Assembly: GCA_030041215.1 (NCBI GenBank)
Contig: JASHOH010000169.1
Span: 1 to 64,000 of the forward strand
From: Candidatus Sulfotelmatobacter sp.
GTDB lineage: Bacteria > Acidobacteriota > Terriglobia > Terriglobales > Acidobacteriaceae
Direction: 5' to 3'
DNA length: 64,000 nt
Every line of letters starts with the position of its first letter. Within the stretch, counting starts at the first letter, position 1. The position numbers were made by a program, and so were the translations under genes. Below are positions 24,526 through 34,221 of this stretch, one piece after another. The notes beneath the pieces were generated by a model. It saw only the letters and a program-made list of their open reading frames with translations. It did not search any database and was not told the DNA's origin.

Positions 24526-26199
24526 GTGAAACTTCGCCAGCTCGGATTTTGGGCGGTGACACTTGCACTATCGCTTCCTGCATGGGCGGCAGAGAAGCCG
24601 GGCGAGATTTCTGGCTATGTGCGTGACGCGGCCGGTCTCCCTCAGATGGGTGCCGTTGTCGAAATTGCCAGTTCGACCTCGCGAGTCCTGACCGTATTCA
24701 CCGACGTTGCCGGTTTCTATTCCGCCAAGGACCTGATCCCCGGATACTACTACGTTAAAGTTTCAGCTCCCGCATTCCTCCCCGCACTGCGCGAAAAGAT
24801 AGGCTTGCGTACCGGTTCCAGCGTTCGTGTGAATGTCACGCTGAACACGTTGTGGGACGCGATGCGGATTGGACCCCGCCGCAACGGCGCCGATGAGGAC
24901 GACTGGAAGTGGACATTGCGGTCAGCAGCCAATCGGCCAGTACTGCGGGTTTTCGATGATCCCACAGCTCCTGAGCAGCAAAGCCACGACATGAAAGCCA
25001 GTGTGTCGTTTCTGGCCGGTTCAGCGGCAACTGGATACGGCAGCGGCTCTGACATGAGCACAACGTTCTCCGTGGAGCGTTCAATTTTCGCTGCCGATCG
25101 CGTGGGGTTGAGCGGGAACGTCGGCTATGGCGATGGGCTGCCTTCGGCTGTTTTGCGCGGTGCGTATTCTCACCGCGAGCCGGATGGTTCCGGACCGTCG
25201 ATGGCCGTCACCATGCGCCGCTTCGCGCCCTCTGATCCCAACCTGCACTATGCGGCCTTGCAGGCACTCGCGCTAAATGCCGGCGACGACTTCGCCATCG
25301 GCGATGTTCTAGAGTTGAAGTTCGGCAGTGAACTTCAGGCCATTCAATTCCTCGGGCACGTGACTGCATTCCGGCCCTACGGTTCAGTAGATTTCCACGC
25401 CACGCCCAACACAGTTTTCTCATATGAGTACGCCACATCGCTGCCGCAGACGCGCCTGGAAAAAGGCTTCGATTCTGCCCCTGCCGACCTGAGCGAGGCC
25501 GATCCTCGGGTCAGCATGACTAACTTTACTACCCGGGTGGAGAATGCCCGCCATCAGGAAATCAGCATTTCGCGCCGCATCGGCGAAAACAGCCTTCAGC
25601 TTGCGGCCTTCCGCGATCGTGTGGCAAACACGGCATTGCTCGGCACCGGAGAAGTAACCGCCGCTGGCGGTTTCCTGCTGCCCGACGTGGATTCTGAAAC
25701 CTTCAGCTACACCGGGAACAATCTCGATACCAACGGACTGCGGGTTGTGCTTGAGCGCAAGTTCTGCTCTGACCTGACGGGAACGCTTGACTATGCCTTC
25801 GGTGGAACTCTGGACCTAACCAAACCCGATGTCGCAATTCAGAATGCCCAGCAGTGGATAGACACCGAACGCCGTCACGCCTTGGCCGCCAACTTGAGCG
25901 GCAAGATTCCGCACTCTCACACGCGCTGGATCGCTTCTTACCGCTGGGTGAACGGTACTGCCTTGACGCCGGTCGATATGTTCAACGCATCGCCGGGCCA
26001 GAGTGATCCTTACCTGAATCTTTTCATCCGCCAGCCCATTCCGACTCTCGGTTTCCTGCCCGCTCATATGGACGCGGTGGTAGATATCCGCAATCTGCTG
26101 GCTCAAGGCTACGTCCCGATCGTAGCCCAGGACGGCCAGACAGTCTATCTCGTCCAGGCCGCACGCTCCCTGCGCGGCGGTGTCACCATCACCTTCTAG
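24526..26199 (+). CDS. Secreted carboxypeptidase-regulatory-domain protein, probable outer-membrane beta-barrel
   Basis: A GTG start follows a ggttggag site. The product has a signal peptide (ending PAWAA, about residue 21) and one carboxypeptidase-regulatory-like domain (about 27-108: GEISGYVRDAAGLPQMGAVVEI, then DVAGFYSAKDLIPGYYYVKVSAPAFLP). The remaining 450 residues are rich in alternating polar and aromatic strands and end in GGVTITF, a terminal-Phe ending typical of outer-membrane barrels. It lacks a recognisable TonB plug. It pairs with the GWxTD gene and precedes the large TonB receptor. Confidence 0.75.
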   Translation: MKLRQLGFWAVTLALSLPAWAAEKPGEISGYVRDAAGLPQMGAVVEIASSTSRVLTVFTDVAGFYSAKDLIPGYYYVKVSAPAFLPALREKIGLRTGSSVRVNVTLNTLWDAMRIGPRRNGADEDDWKWTLRSAANRPVLRVFDDPTAPEQQSHDMKASVSFLAGSAATGYGSGSDMSTTFSVERSIFAADRVGLSGNVGYGDGLPSAVLRGAYSHREPDGSGPSMAVTMRRFAPSDPNLHYAALQALALNAGDDFAIGDVLELKFGSELQAIQFLGHVTAFRPYGSVDFHATPNTVFSYEYATSLPQTRLEKGFDSAPADLSEADPRVSMTNFTTRVENARHQEISISRRIGENSLQLAAFRDRVANTALLGTGEVTAAGGFLLPDVDSETFSYTGNNLDTNGLRVVLERKFCSDLTGTLDYAFGGTLDLTKPDVAIQNAQQWIDTERRHALAANLSGKIPHSHTRWIASYRWVNGTALTPVDMFNASPGQSDPYLNLFIRQPIPTLGFLPAHMDAVVDIRNLLAQGYVPIVAQDGQTVYLVQAARSLRGGVTITF

Positions 26200-26576
26200 G
26201 CGCAAGTCCCGAGCCGCGAGTCCGTTCACGACGGACAGCCGCCCTCGTGTCCAGGGATCAAAGCTCCCGGGGTCTCTGAATGCTTACGACCCAGGAGTCG
26301 CCACTCGCAACCGCATTGCGCTCGAGACTCGCAATTCTGCACTCAATACTGTGCCTTTGGGTTATTACCGCGCAGTTACGTCATTCGTAAAATCTATTGT
26401 CTGCATCACAACTCCGTGGTTGACTCTTGAGATGGGCTTCCGATAGTGTGTGGCCTGTGCGGCGGGCCTTGCATGTTGTTATCGTGCAAGGAATTGTATG
26501 CCCTCCCAGCAGTTCCCATAAGGCGCTGTCGCGCACGGTATACGATTCCAAAACCAAACAAGTTCGAGGAGACGTT
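26200..26576 (+). other. Leader region of the TonB-dependent receptor gene
   Basis: The first 150 bases contain repeat fragments (ccgagccgcgagtccg, ggacagccgccctcgtgtcc). A possible promoter TTGACT (26420-26425), 18 bp, TAGTGT (26444-26449) is weak in the -10 box. A perfect inverted repeat CCTTGCA/TGCAAGG (26466-26472, 26484-26490) lies in the putative transcript and may be a regulatory hairpin. Confidence 0.4.
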
Positions 26577-29500
26577 ATGAGCGCGCGCACCCTTCTGGTC
26601 TTTGTGCTTATGGCTGCCATCGGCCTCTCTGCACAGACGTTCCGTGGAACCATCCTAGGCACCGTTACCGACCCATCAGGCGCCGTCGTCGCTGGTGCCA
26701 AAGTGACGGTTAAGAACGTAGCCACAGGATTGGAGCGCTCCACCGAAACCAGCGCCGACGGCAGCTACGCGCTTCCGGAACTTCCGATCGGCACGTACAC
26801 CGTGACCATTAGCGGCCCGAATTTTCAAACGTTCGTGGCAAAGGATGTGGTAGTTGATGTCTCTAGCGAGCGACGAGTGAACGCGGCAATGAAGCCGGGA
26901 CAGGTCTCAACCCAAGTGACCGTCGCGGGCGACTTGTTGCCGCAAGTAGAGACCACGTCGACCGAGATCGGAGGTACCCTTACAGCCGAGACAATCGAAT
27001 CACTTCCGGTTAACGGACGCGACTATCAGAAACTCATTTTCATGAACCCAGGGGTTGCTGGGTCGCCTGATCAGATCTCAGACTCACCAGGTTCCTACGG
27101 AATTTTTTCCATGAATGGTTCGCGAGGCCGCTCGAATAACTTTTTATTAGACGGCACCGACATGAACGATGGGTACCGCAATGATCCTGCGATCAATGAG
27201 GCAGGCGTTTTCGGCGATCCTGCAACCATTTTGCCGCTCGATGCCGTGGCCGAATTGAGGGTGATCTCGAACTATGAAGCTGAATATGGCCGAAACAGCG
27301 GTGCGGTGATCAATATCGTCACCAAGAGCGGCACTAATTCACTACATGGGGCAGCCCTTGAATATTTGCGCACAAATAACTTAGGCGCGCGGAATTATTT
27401 CAACAACGTGGGGGGCGAGAATCCATTTCATAACAATCAGTTTGGGGCGGCGCTTGGCGGCCCGATTGTGAAAGACCACACGTTCTTTTTCTTTGACTAT
27501 GAGGGCCAGCGCGAAACCGGCGCACAGGGCGGACTCAGCTGCGTGCCTGACCCACTGGACATCGCGGCAGACGAGGCCGTCAATGGGCCGGCGAACAGTG
27601 TGTCGCAGGCGTTGTTGAATCGCGACCCCTGGCCTGCTCCAACCTTTCCGTTGCCGGCAGACACACCTGCCTTGGAACTGGGACCCGGCAACGCGGCCGA
27701 TACAGGTTGCCCCAACGGTCCTAACCTTTCCACAGCCACACTGTTCAGTAATGACGTCGACAGTCTGATCGCAAAAGTTGATCACAACTTCGCATCAGGT
27801 ATTCTGACTGGCCGCTATTACTACGGAAACAGTACCCAGAGCTTCCCCTTCGCTCAGCTTGCCGCTGGTCTCCTACCCGGATTTAACACTGTGACGCCCA
27901 CGCGCGTGCAGCTGGTTTCCATTTCCTATGTGAAGAATGTGAATGCGTCTCAGGTGAACGAGGCGCGCCTGGGATGGAACCGTTTTGCCGAGGGTTTTTT
28001 CCCCCAGGATAGGAGCTTCAATCCGAACTCTATCGGGCTGGATACGGGCGTAACTAATCCATATGACTTTGGCCTTCCAGGGATCACCGTAGAGGGCTTT
28101 TCACCGATTGGAGCGACGAGTTCGGTGCCACGCTCCCGCGTAGACTCGAACTGGCACTTCATCGACAATTACTCGTGGAAAATGGGGCGGCACAACATCA
28201 AGTTCGGTTATGAATTCCGCCGCACTACGATCCAACTGATCCAGGACAATACATTCCGGGGCAAACTGGTATTCGACGACTTGAGCGATTTCCTGTTGGG
28301 AACTGCAGATCCGTCACTCAGCACGATCAATGGCGGCGACACGTTGCGTCATACAGCCGAGAACAACCACGGCCTCTATCTGCAGGACGAGTTTCGCCTG
28401 ACCCCGAAGCTCACCGTGAACTATGGGATCCGGTGGGATTACTTCGGCGTGGTACACGAGAAAAACAATCTCTTTTACCAGATGTCGCCCGCCAATGGCG
28501 GGACCGAGGTGCAAATCGGCAGCCCCGGTGGTCCCGGCGGTCTATACAACTCCGACTACCACAACTTCGGCCCCCGCATCGGCGTGGCTTACGACGTAAC
28601 GGGCAAAGGTCAGACAGTAGTTCGCGCAGGATGGGGACTGTTCTACGACGCCTTTTCTCAGGATATTTTCCTGGGCCACGTTCCTTATAATTGTCCCTTT
28701 TGCCCCGGTCCTGCCTACGCGGGAGTTGGATCAGAAGCGATTTATACCGAGTCATTGTTCGCCCCGGCGCTTGGCGCTGGGCCCATATTCGGCACTCCCT
28801 CGCCATTGGATAATTTCTTCGGCGCTTCGCCCAACATCCGAACCCCGTATGTACAGAACTTCAACCTGAATCTGCAGCAGCAGCTCACCGGAAAGATGGT
28901 CCTGCAGGTCGGCTATGTCGGGTCAATCGGAACGAAGCTGTTCCGCTTCCGTGACATCAACCAGCCCACGCAGGCGCAAATCACAGCCTATGACCTAAGC
29001 TGTCCTCTGGGCGGCACGCCTCCGAACTGCCCCATTGCTGGATTCGATAATGTAAGTGCCGTTGCCCGGACCAACTTCCCGAACTTCGACTATGTGAACC
29101 AGGAGGAGACCACCGCGAACTCCAACTACAACGCCCTGCAAACCAGCTTGCGGGTGAATGGCTGGCGCGGAGTGACCTCGCAGGCGAATTTCGTGTGGTC
29201 GCACTCCATCGACAATGCCAGCGACAGCGATGATTTCATTCCCAATGCCTCACAGCCGAACAACAGCTACAACACCGCGGCCGAGCGCGGCAATTCCAAT
29301 TTCGATATTCGCCGCCGCTTCAGTTGGCAGCTTGGGTACGCGCTGCCCAAACGTGGCGGAAACTTGGCGAAGTTAAAAGATGGCTGGGGAGTGGACAGCG
29401 CAGTGACTTTGCAGGATGGTCAACCCTTCACTCTGAATTACAACTTCGAGGGCGACTACTCCGGTGGCGGTGAAGGTTTCGACCGCCCGGATGTGGCGGG

Positions 29501-29993
29501 CCCGATTCAGTATGGAAGCGCTCCGTACAACTTCCTCAATCTGGGCTCGTTCGCTGTGCCATGCACCTTTGGCAACACGAGCGCCGTTTCTACTTCAGGC
29601 GACAGCAACTGCCTCGCCGGCACCCGGCACTTCGGAGACCTGGGAAGGAATCAGTTAGTGGCAACAAGCTTTAAGGAATGGAATTTCGCCGTATTCAAAA
29701 ACACGCCTATTACGGAGCGCGTTCAGCTGCAGCTTCGAGCGGAGTTCTTCAATTTCCTGAATCACCCCAACTTCTCGAATCCAGAATTGCCAGGCTACAT
29801 CGCAGACCCCGGAAGCGCCGGCATTTCCAGCATTTTCAACCAAGTCACCGGCAATCCCTGTAACGGAGTCGGCTTTGGGCGCGGCTGCGGCTATTATGCT
29901 CTGACCGCCACGGGCGACGTGGGCATTGGTAACCCGTTTCTCGGTGGCGGCGGTCCGCGCGGGGTTCAGTTTGTAGGCAAGTTTACTTTCTGA
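26577..29993 (+). CDS. Oar-like TonB-dependent receptor with N-terminal carboxypeptidase-regulatory domain
   Basis: This 1,138-residue outer-membrane receptor is of the type greatly expanded in Acidobacteriota. In order it has a signal peptide (about 1-20), a carboxypeptidase-regulatory domain (about 22-105: GTILGTVTDPSGAVVAGAKVTV ... DGSYALPELPIGTYTV), a plug (about 125-250, with LPVNGRDYQKLIFMNPG, NNFLLDGTDMNDG and SGAVINIVTKSGTNSLHG) and a large barrel ending VQFVGKFTF. Members import or bind large substrates such as carbohydrates or chelates using TonB energy; the ligand here is unknown. The ATG at 26577 has a gaggag site. The long in-frame extension to 26427 is not needed. Confidence 0.93.
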   Translation: MSARTLLVFVLMAAIGLSAQTFRGTILGTVTDPSGAVVAGAKVTVKNVATGLERSTETSADGSYALPELPIGTYTVTISGPNFQTFVAKDVVVDVSSERRVNAAMKPGQVSTQVTVAGDLLPQVETTSTEIGGTLTAETIESLPVNGRDYQKLIFMNPGVAGSPDQISDSPGSYGIFSMNGSRGRSNNFLLDGTDMNDGYRNDPAINEAGVFGDPATILPLDAVAELRVISNYEAEYGRNSGAVINIVTKSGTNSLHGAALEYLRTNNLGARNYFNNVGGENPFHNNQFGAALGGPIVKDHTFFFFDYEGQRETGAQGGLSCVPDPLDIAADEAVNGPANSVSQALLNRDPWPAPTFPLPADTPALELGPGNAADTGCPNGPNLSTATLFSNDVDSLIAKVDHNFASGILTGRYYYGNSTQSFPFAQLAAGLLPGFNTVTPTRVQLVSISYVKNVNASQVNEARLGWNRFAEGFFPQDRSFNPNSIGLDTGVTNPYDFGLPGITVEGFSPIGATSSVPRSRVDSNWHFIDNYSWKMGRHNIKFGYEFRRTTIQLIQDNTFRGKLVFDDLSDFLLGTADPSLSTINGGDTLRHTAENNHGLYLQDEFRLTPKLTVNYGIRWDYFGVVHEKNNLFYQMSPANGGTEVQIGSPGGPGGLYNSDYHNFGPRIGVAYDVTGKGQTVVRAGWGLFYDAFSQDIFLGHVPYNCPFCPGPAYAGVGSEAIYTESLFAPALGAGPIFGTPSPLDNFFGASPNIRTPYVQNFNLNLQQQLTGKMVLQVGYVGSIGTKLFRFRDINQPTQAQITAYDLSCPLGGTPPNCPIAGFDNVSAVARTNFPNFDYVNQEETTANSNYNALQTSLRVNGWRGVTSQANFVWSHSIDNASDSDDFIPNASQPNNSYNTAAERGNSNFDIRRRFSWQLGYALPKRGGNLAKLKDGWGVDSAVTLQDGQPFTLNYNFEGDYSGGGEGFDRPDVAGPIQYGSAPYNFLNLGSFAVPCTFGNTSAVSTSGDSNCLAGTRHFGDLGRNQLVATSFKEWNFAVFKNTPITERVQLQLRAEFFNFLNHPNFSNPELPGYIADPGSAGISSIFNQVTGNPCNGVGFGRGCGYYALTATGDVGIGNPFLGGGGPRGVQFVGKFTF

Positions 29994-30005
29994 TTTATCA
30001 TGTGC

Positions 30006-30036
30006 AAAGCCCCGGCCGGTAGCGGCAGGGCTTTCT
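30006..30036 (+). terminator. Probable terminator after the TonB receptor gene
   Basis: AAAGCCC (30006-30012) pairs with GGGCTTT (30028-30034) around a 15-nt loop. The following tail is ctgttcc with few T, so termination may be weak. Confidence 0.5.
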
Positions 30037-30215
30037 GTTCCAGCCTGGAACGTCGATCAACAGCTTCCTTGAGTGCGCGGACATGAGTGCGCGCTACACT
30101 CGGAGGGTGCCACACTCCCCGCCCGTCCTACGTCTTCCGTCACTAACTCCCTTGGTTACCTTGATGTTACGCTGCCTTGGTCATTCCTCCCCAAGTGAGT
30201 TTTTCGGAGACATCC

Positions 30216-31679
30216 ATGCGTCGCCTTCTTTTCGTCGTTTTCGCCATGTTCGTCCTGGCTCTGTGCCGTGTCGCGCCGACTTATGCCCATCACATCAAGC
30301 AGTCCGCCTCGCCCACGATGCCGGTCACAACTTCTTCGCCGCAGGCGCGCGCACTTTACCTCAGGGGCATGCATGACTATGAGAATCTTTATCTCGAGCG
30401 CTGCAATGACGACTGGCGCGCCGCCGTGAAAGCCGACCCCAATCTGGCTGTCGCCTGGGCCTGGATCGCTTTCAACAGCACGAATCCCAAGGAAATCAGT
30501 GAGGCCCGCAACTACGCCAAATTCTTCGCACTCAAAGGATCGCTGGGCGAGCAACTCATGGTTTCCTGGATCGTAAAGGTCCAGGAAGGTGATTTCATCG
30601 GCGGCATTTCCGCCATGAACGACATGCTCGAAATGTTCCCCAAAGACAAGCACGTTTATTATCTGGCTGCGAATTGGCTGATGGGCGAAAACGGCGACGA
30701 TCAGGCGCAAAGACTTCTTGAGCACGCGCTTGCGCTAGACAAAAATTTCCCCCCCGCGCTGAACGATCTGGCTTACGTCTACGCCCGTCATCGCCAATTC
30801 ACCAAGGCCTTCGCCGTCATGGAGAACTATGTTGATCTGCTGCCGTCAGAGCCCAACCCCGAAGACTCCTATGGCGAGCTCAAGCGTATGGCGGGCGAGT
30901 TCGAGAGTTCGCTCAGGCACTACCGGGCCGCTCTGAAAATCGACCCCGATTTCGTAACTTCCCAACTCGGCTTGGGCGACACCTACGCGCTCATGGGCAA
31001 CCAACAAAAGGCCCGTGTTGAATATGAAAAAGCCATTCGCTTCGCCCACAATGAGGCCGACCGCTTGACCTACAGCATGCAATCGGCAATGACCTGGGTT
31101 CGTGAGGGCAAATTCGCCGAAGCAGACAAGCAATTCCAGGAGATCGCTCAGACTGCTCACTCCAAAGAGCAGGACCTGCAGGAGGCGCAGGCCTATCGCC
31201 ATCTGGTCGAGTATCAGACCGACGATAATACCGCGCTAAAATATTTGGATTTGGCGGAAGGTGCGCTCCTCCATCGCGCCACGATTTCGAGGTCAGACAA
31301 GGACGAAGAACTTTCCCGCATCCTGCGCAATCGCGCCGTGCGCGCCGCTCATGCCAATAATCAGGAATTGGCTGACAAGGCTCTCAAACAGCTCGAAGCC
31401 ATGGCTTCCGATAGCCGAAATCGCGTGATTCAAAGCTCGTACAATGGCGCGGCCGGCACGCTGCTGATGGACCAGAAAAAGTGCCAGGAAGCGATCAGCT
31501 ATCTCGAGGAAGACCAGGACAATCCTTTCACCTTGGAACTGCTGGTACAGGCTTACTATCAGACCAATCAGTCTGACAAACTGCACGAAGCCGAAGCCCG
31601 CCTGCGCGGCACAAACGTTCCGACCATGGAACAGGCGATCGTCGTACCCGCAGCGCGCTCACGCCGCCCGCAGATTTGA
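30216..31679 (+). CDS. Secreted tetratricopeptide repeat protein
   Basis: The 487-residue product starts with a signal peptide (MRRLLFVVFAMFVLALCRVAPTYA) and is then almost all alpha-helical TPR-like repeats from about residue 60 to 470. The clearest units are YAGALKIDPDFVTSQLGLGDTYALMG-like and LLEHALALDKNFPPALNDLAYVYA. TPR domains hold protein complexes together; no catalytic domain is present. The ATG at 30216 has a cggaga site; an upstream TTG at 30177 is in frame but would displace the signal peptide. It is followed by a converging PagL-like gene. Confidence 0.85.
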   Translation: MRRLLFVVFAMFVLALCRVAPTYAHHIKQSASPTMPVTTSSPQARALYLRGMHDYENLYLERCNDDWRAAVKADPNLAVAWAWIAFNSTNPKEISEARNYAKFFALKGSLGEQLMVSWIVKVQEGDFIGGISAMNDMLEMFPKDKHVYYLAANWLMGENGDDQAQRLLEHALALDKNFPPALNDLAYVYARHRQFTKAFAVMENYVDLLPSEPNPEDSYGELKRMAGEFESSLRHYRAALKIDPDFVTSQLGLGDTYALMGNQQKARVEYEKAIRFAHNEADRLTYSMQSAMTWVREGKFAEADKQFQEIAQTAHSKEQDLQEAQAYRHLVEYQTDDNTALKYLDLAEGALLHRATISRSDKDEELSRILRNRAVRAAHANNQELADKALKQLEAMASDSRNRVIQSSYNGAAGTLLMDQKKCQEAISYLEEDQDNPFTLELLVQAYYQTNQSDKLHEAEARLRGTNVPTMEQAIVVPAARSRRPQI

Positions 31680-31736
31680 AAGATCAGCTTAATTGGGAAC
31701 ATCGTAATCGGTCAGCATAGTCCGCTGACCGATTTT

Positions 31737-32339
31737 CTATTTGAACCAGTGGTAAGCGATGCTGACCTGCACGCCGTTAAATTCGTAATTCTCCACTCCG
31801 AGATTTGCATTTGAGATGTGCGACCAATGGACTCCGATGTCGAAGGCTTGCCGCGCTCTTGTGCGGTAATAGATTCCGCCGCCGCCCTTGGCCATGAAAT
31901 TGAAACTGGAAGTGTTCCCTGGAGGCAGATTTACCGGAGTGCTCACCGCTCCTCCGCTCAGCTCGATGTAAGGCGAAATGCGGTTCTTGCGCAGTGCGGA
32001 GTTCCACCGCAGAATGACCGGATCGAAACCGAAGCCGTGAGTGCGTTGGTTGCCGTAAGTCTCAAATACCGGCATCACGTCGCAGGCAAATTCAAGCCTT
32101 CCCCGCCGCCAGCCGTGACCAACCTCGTCTGTGAGCATTCGGCCGGCGAATATTCCAGCGGACCAGATTTGTGCTTCCGCGAAGGAGTTGGTGATTTCTT
32201 CCCCAGTTTCGCCAGCAACCCAAACGCCGAGGTCCCATTTGGCGTGTTCTGTTTCCGAGCCGCGAACCTGTGAGTAGGCCGGAGCTGAAATCAGCAGGAT
32301 AGTAAAGGCCAACACCCAGTGGAAGCCAGATGTTAGCAT
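31737..32339 (-). CDS. PagL-like acyloxyacyl hydrolase (lipid A 3-O-deacylase family)
   Basis: A signal peptide (ending APAYSQ, residue 23) leads into a small predicted eight-strand beta-barrel of 200 residues, the size of PagL. Near the C-terminus HWSHISNANLGVENYEF contains the His-x-Ser pair of PagL (His174, Ser176), with Glu183 or Glu186 as candidate third member. The protein ends AYHWFK, aromatic as in outer-membrane barrels. PagL removes the 3-O acyl chain of lipid A in the outer membrane. The family is divergent, so the enzymatic assignment is a reasoned guess. Confidence 0.7.
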   Translation of the reverse strand: MLTSGFHWVLAFTILLISAPAYSQVRGSETEHAKWDLGVWVAGETGEEITNSFAEAQIWSAGIFAGRMLTDEVGHGWRRGRLEFACDVMPVFETYGNQRTHGFGFDPVILRWNSALRKNRISPYIELSGGAVSTPVNLPPGNTSSFNFMAKGGGGIYYRTRARQAFDIGVHWSHISNANLGVENYEFNGVQVSIAYHWFK

Positions 32340-32453
32340 TCCTGATTTTTCCTTGAAGAAGGATGACTCCCAACCATAATTTCGTGAGGCAATCTCTCAG
32401 TGTGCAGACAATCTAAATTGAATCGAGGCACTGCGGCGCTTGCTTCCATGGAT

Positions 32454-33413
32454 TTAGCGCTGAACGGAACTCCAATCCCCGACATCTCGAGCACGGAACC
32501 AGGGCTTATTGCCGTGCAAAATGTTAGCGCCGCCGCGAATAGGATTGAATATACAGCGAACCGTGTCGACCCAGAAGTGGCTGGTAGTATTACGCTCGAC
32601 CCTGCGGACGATAGCCTTATCCACCCAGTCTTCTGCCAGCTCCCAGCCCAAACCACCGACTGGTGTCATGACTAAATTGACCTTCCCGACACCCCAATAG
32701 CAGGTCTTGGTATCGCATGGAAATGTCCCGTTCGCATTCCAGGGCTGGCGGTCGTTAGAGCCATATTTTTCGACCGTCATTTCGCTGATGGGTCCGATGC
32801 TCCACTGCGTGCTATAAACCCCGTTCCATATAGTGGCCTTGACCCTGCTGACCCAATAGGCCTTGCTCTTGGAAAATTCGAGACTGCGGCTTTTGGGATC
32901 ATTTTGAATTTGAATATAGCCGGTAATTGCTCCCTGAATGGGATGGCCGACGTAGTTATACATAGGATTCTCGCCCGCGCTCCATCCAGCTTCCCACCAC
33001 CTCGAGAGTGACTGCTTGTAATCCCGCCAATAATGGTTAAAAGGTATACCGTTCTCCGAAACCACCCAACGAAAATCTGTGTGCACAACCCACGCCTGCT
33101 CAATCAAAAGAAATGTACCCGACTCCTTCAATGCCCGAGCCCAGTGAAAACCCTCCTTCAGGCCTTCGGAAGAACCGCCGGCATTATTAGCGTCGACTAG
33201 GCGTGAACCGGCAGGAAGCGCGCTTGAGTCTGGAGCCGACGGCAGCAGTTCGTCAGAAGACGATTCAGGAAATGCAATACCCGGTGAACTGCTGGAGACC
33301 TGTGAGGTCTGAAGTGGAACGCAGTCTAAGTCAGCATCGCAACGGAGAGACTGTGCGAAAACCCTTGCCGACAGCAGTAGCGCAAAGATGGCAAAGCCAA
33401 AGCGGAAGCGCAT
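32454..33413 (-). CDS. Secreted protein of unknown function (conserved-looking)
   Basis: The product (319 residues) has a signal peptide (MRFRFGFAIFALLLSARVFAQ) and a Ser/Pro-rich segment to about residue 85. It then has a conserved-looking domain with many aromatic residues, including NHYWRDYKQSLSRWWEAGWSAGENPMYNYVGHPIQGAITGY and NLVMTPVGGLGWELAEDWVD; these segments are cited by motif only. The NYVGHP and TPVGGLGWE patterns recall DUF3943-type envelope proteins, but I cannot confirm this. It lies 114 bp upstream of the PagL-like gene on the same strand, so both may act at the outer membrane. Confidence 0.65.
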   Translation of the reverse strand: MRFRFGFAIFALLLSARVFAQSLRCDADLDCVPLQTSQVSSSSPGIAFPESSSDELLPSAPDSSALPAGSRLVDANNAGGSSEGLKEGFHWARALKESGTFLLIEQAWVVHTDFRWVVSENGIPFNHYWRDYKQSLSRWWEAGWSAGENPMYNYVGHPIQGAITGYIQIQNDPKSRSLEFSKSKAYWVSRVKATIWNGVYSTQWSIGPISEMTVEKYGSNDRQPWNANGTFPCDTKTCYWGVGKVNLVMTPVGGLGWELAEDWVDKAIVRRVERNTTSHFWVDTVRCIFNPIRGGANILHGNKPWFRARDVGDWSSVQR

Positions 33414-33583
33414 GGGCGTGGAAAGAAATCATACCATTGCTTACAACTGTTAGCATCCCACTCGGGAACGAGGCGCACGATCGATTCTCCAGTGCCTTGC
33501 CAGCAAACAGATCGGTCCATCATGCTGACAAAATGTGTTCCAACATCCCCGCGACCCGTTCACAAGATGCTAAAGTGCAACAT

Positions 33584-34219
33584 ATGGTTTGTCAGACCTG
33601 GGGAAAAATTTTGATCAGTGCTGGTAAAGGCCAATGTCGCCAAACTTTCATCAAAATCGTATTAGCAGCTTCCATTTTCTCGTTGTTAATAAGCGCCGCC
33701 ACCGCACAGAATCTCAGTGCCAACAATGTTTTTGTGGGATATTCCTTCATTGCGGATAATCTTTTTTCCGGCCAGCACGCCGATTTGAACGGATGGAATG
33801 TATCGGCGGAGAAGAAGTATTTGCCCTTCTTTGGCGTCGTCGGCGACTTGGCCGGGTTTTACGGATCCGCGGGCCCTCCGAGCAGCGCTTACTGCGCGTC
33901 CATTCCCGCGTCAAGATGTCTGGCTCATAGCACCGTAAGCCAATACAGCTTTCAGGTTGGCATCCGCGGATCGTATGCGACGTCGACCATCCGGCCGTTT
34001 GGCGAAGCATTGTTCGGCGAGATTCATACCACCGAAAGCGGGCTGGGAATATCGAACGTTAGTAACAATTTTTCCGCAATGCTAGGTACGGGAATCGACT
34101 GCCGCTTGACTCGTATGCTGGGATGCCGGTTGGTCGTCGACTACATTGTCACAGGCAACTTCACTATCGCGAGGCAGAATAGCATCCGTGCCTCCACGGG
34201 CCTGGTATTTCGTTTCTAA
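33584..34219 (+). CDS. Small outer-membrane beta-barrel protein (tandem copy 1)
   Basis: The likely product has 211 residues with a hydrophobic signal segment (KIVLAASIFSLLISAATAQ) preceded by about 23 residues, so the exact start is uncertain. The mature part has the OmpA/OmpX-like pattern of alternating strands, beginning LSANNVFVGYSF and NLFSGQHADLNGWNVSAEKKYLPFFGVVGDL, and ends GLVFRF. An in-frame reading from 33203 would overlap the antisense secreted-protein gene and is not supported. The next gene, 2 bp downstream, is a clear paralogue. Confidence 0.75.
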   Translation: MVCQTWGKILISAGKGQCRQTFIKIVLAASIFSLLISAATAQNLSANNVFVGYSFIADNLFSGQHADLNGWNVSAEKKYLPFFGVVGDLAGFYGSAGPPSSAYCASIPASRCLAHSTVSQYSFQVGIRGSYATSTIRPFGEALFGEIHTTESGLGISNVSNNFSAMLGTGIDCRLTRMLGCRLVVDYIVTGNFTIARQNSIRASTGLVFRF

Positions 34220-34221
34220 GT

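Noticed and set aside
33203-33583. Longer start for the first outer-membrane barrel gene
   Set aside because: This part is antisense to the secreted-protein gene at 32454-33413 and would put about 127 residues before the signal peptide.
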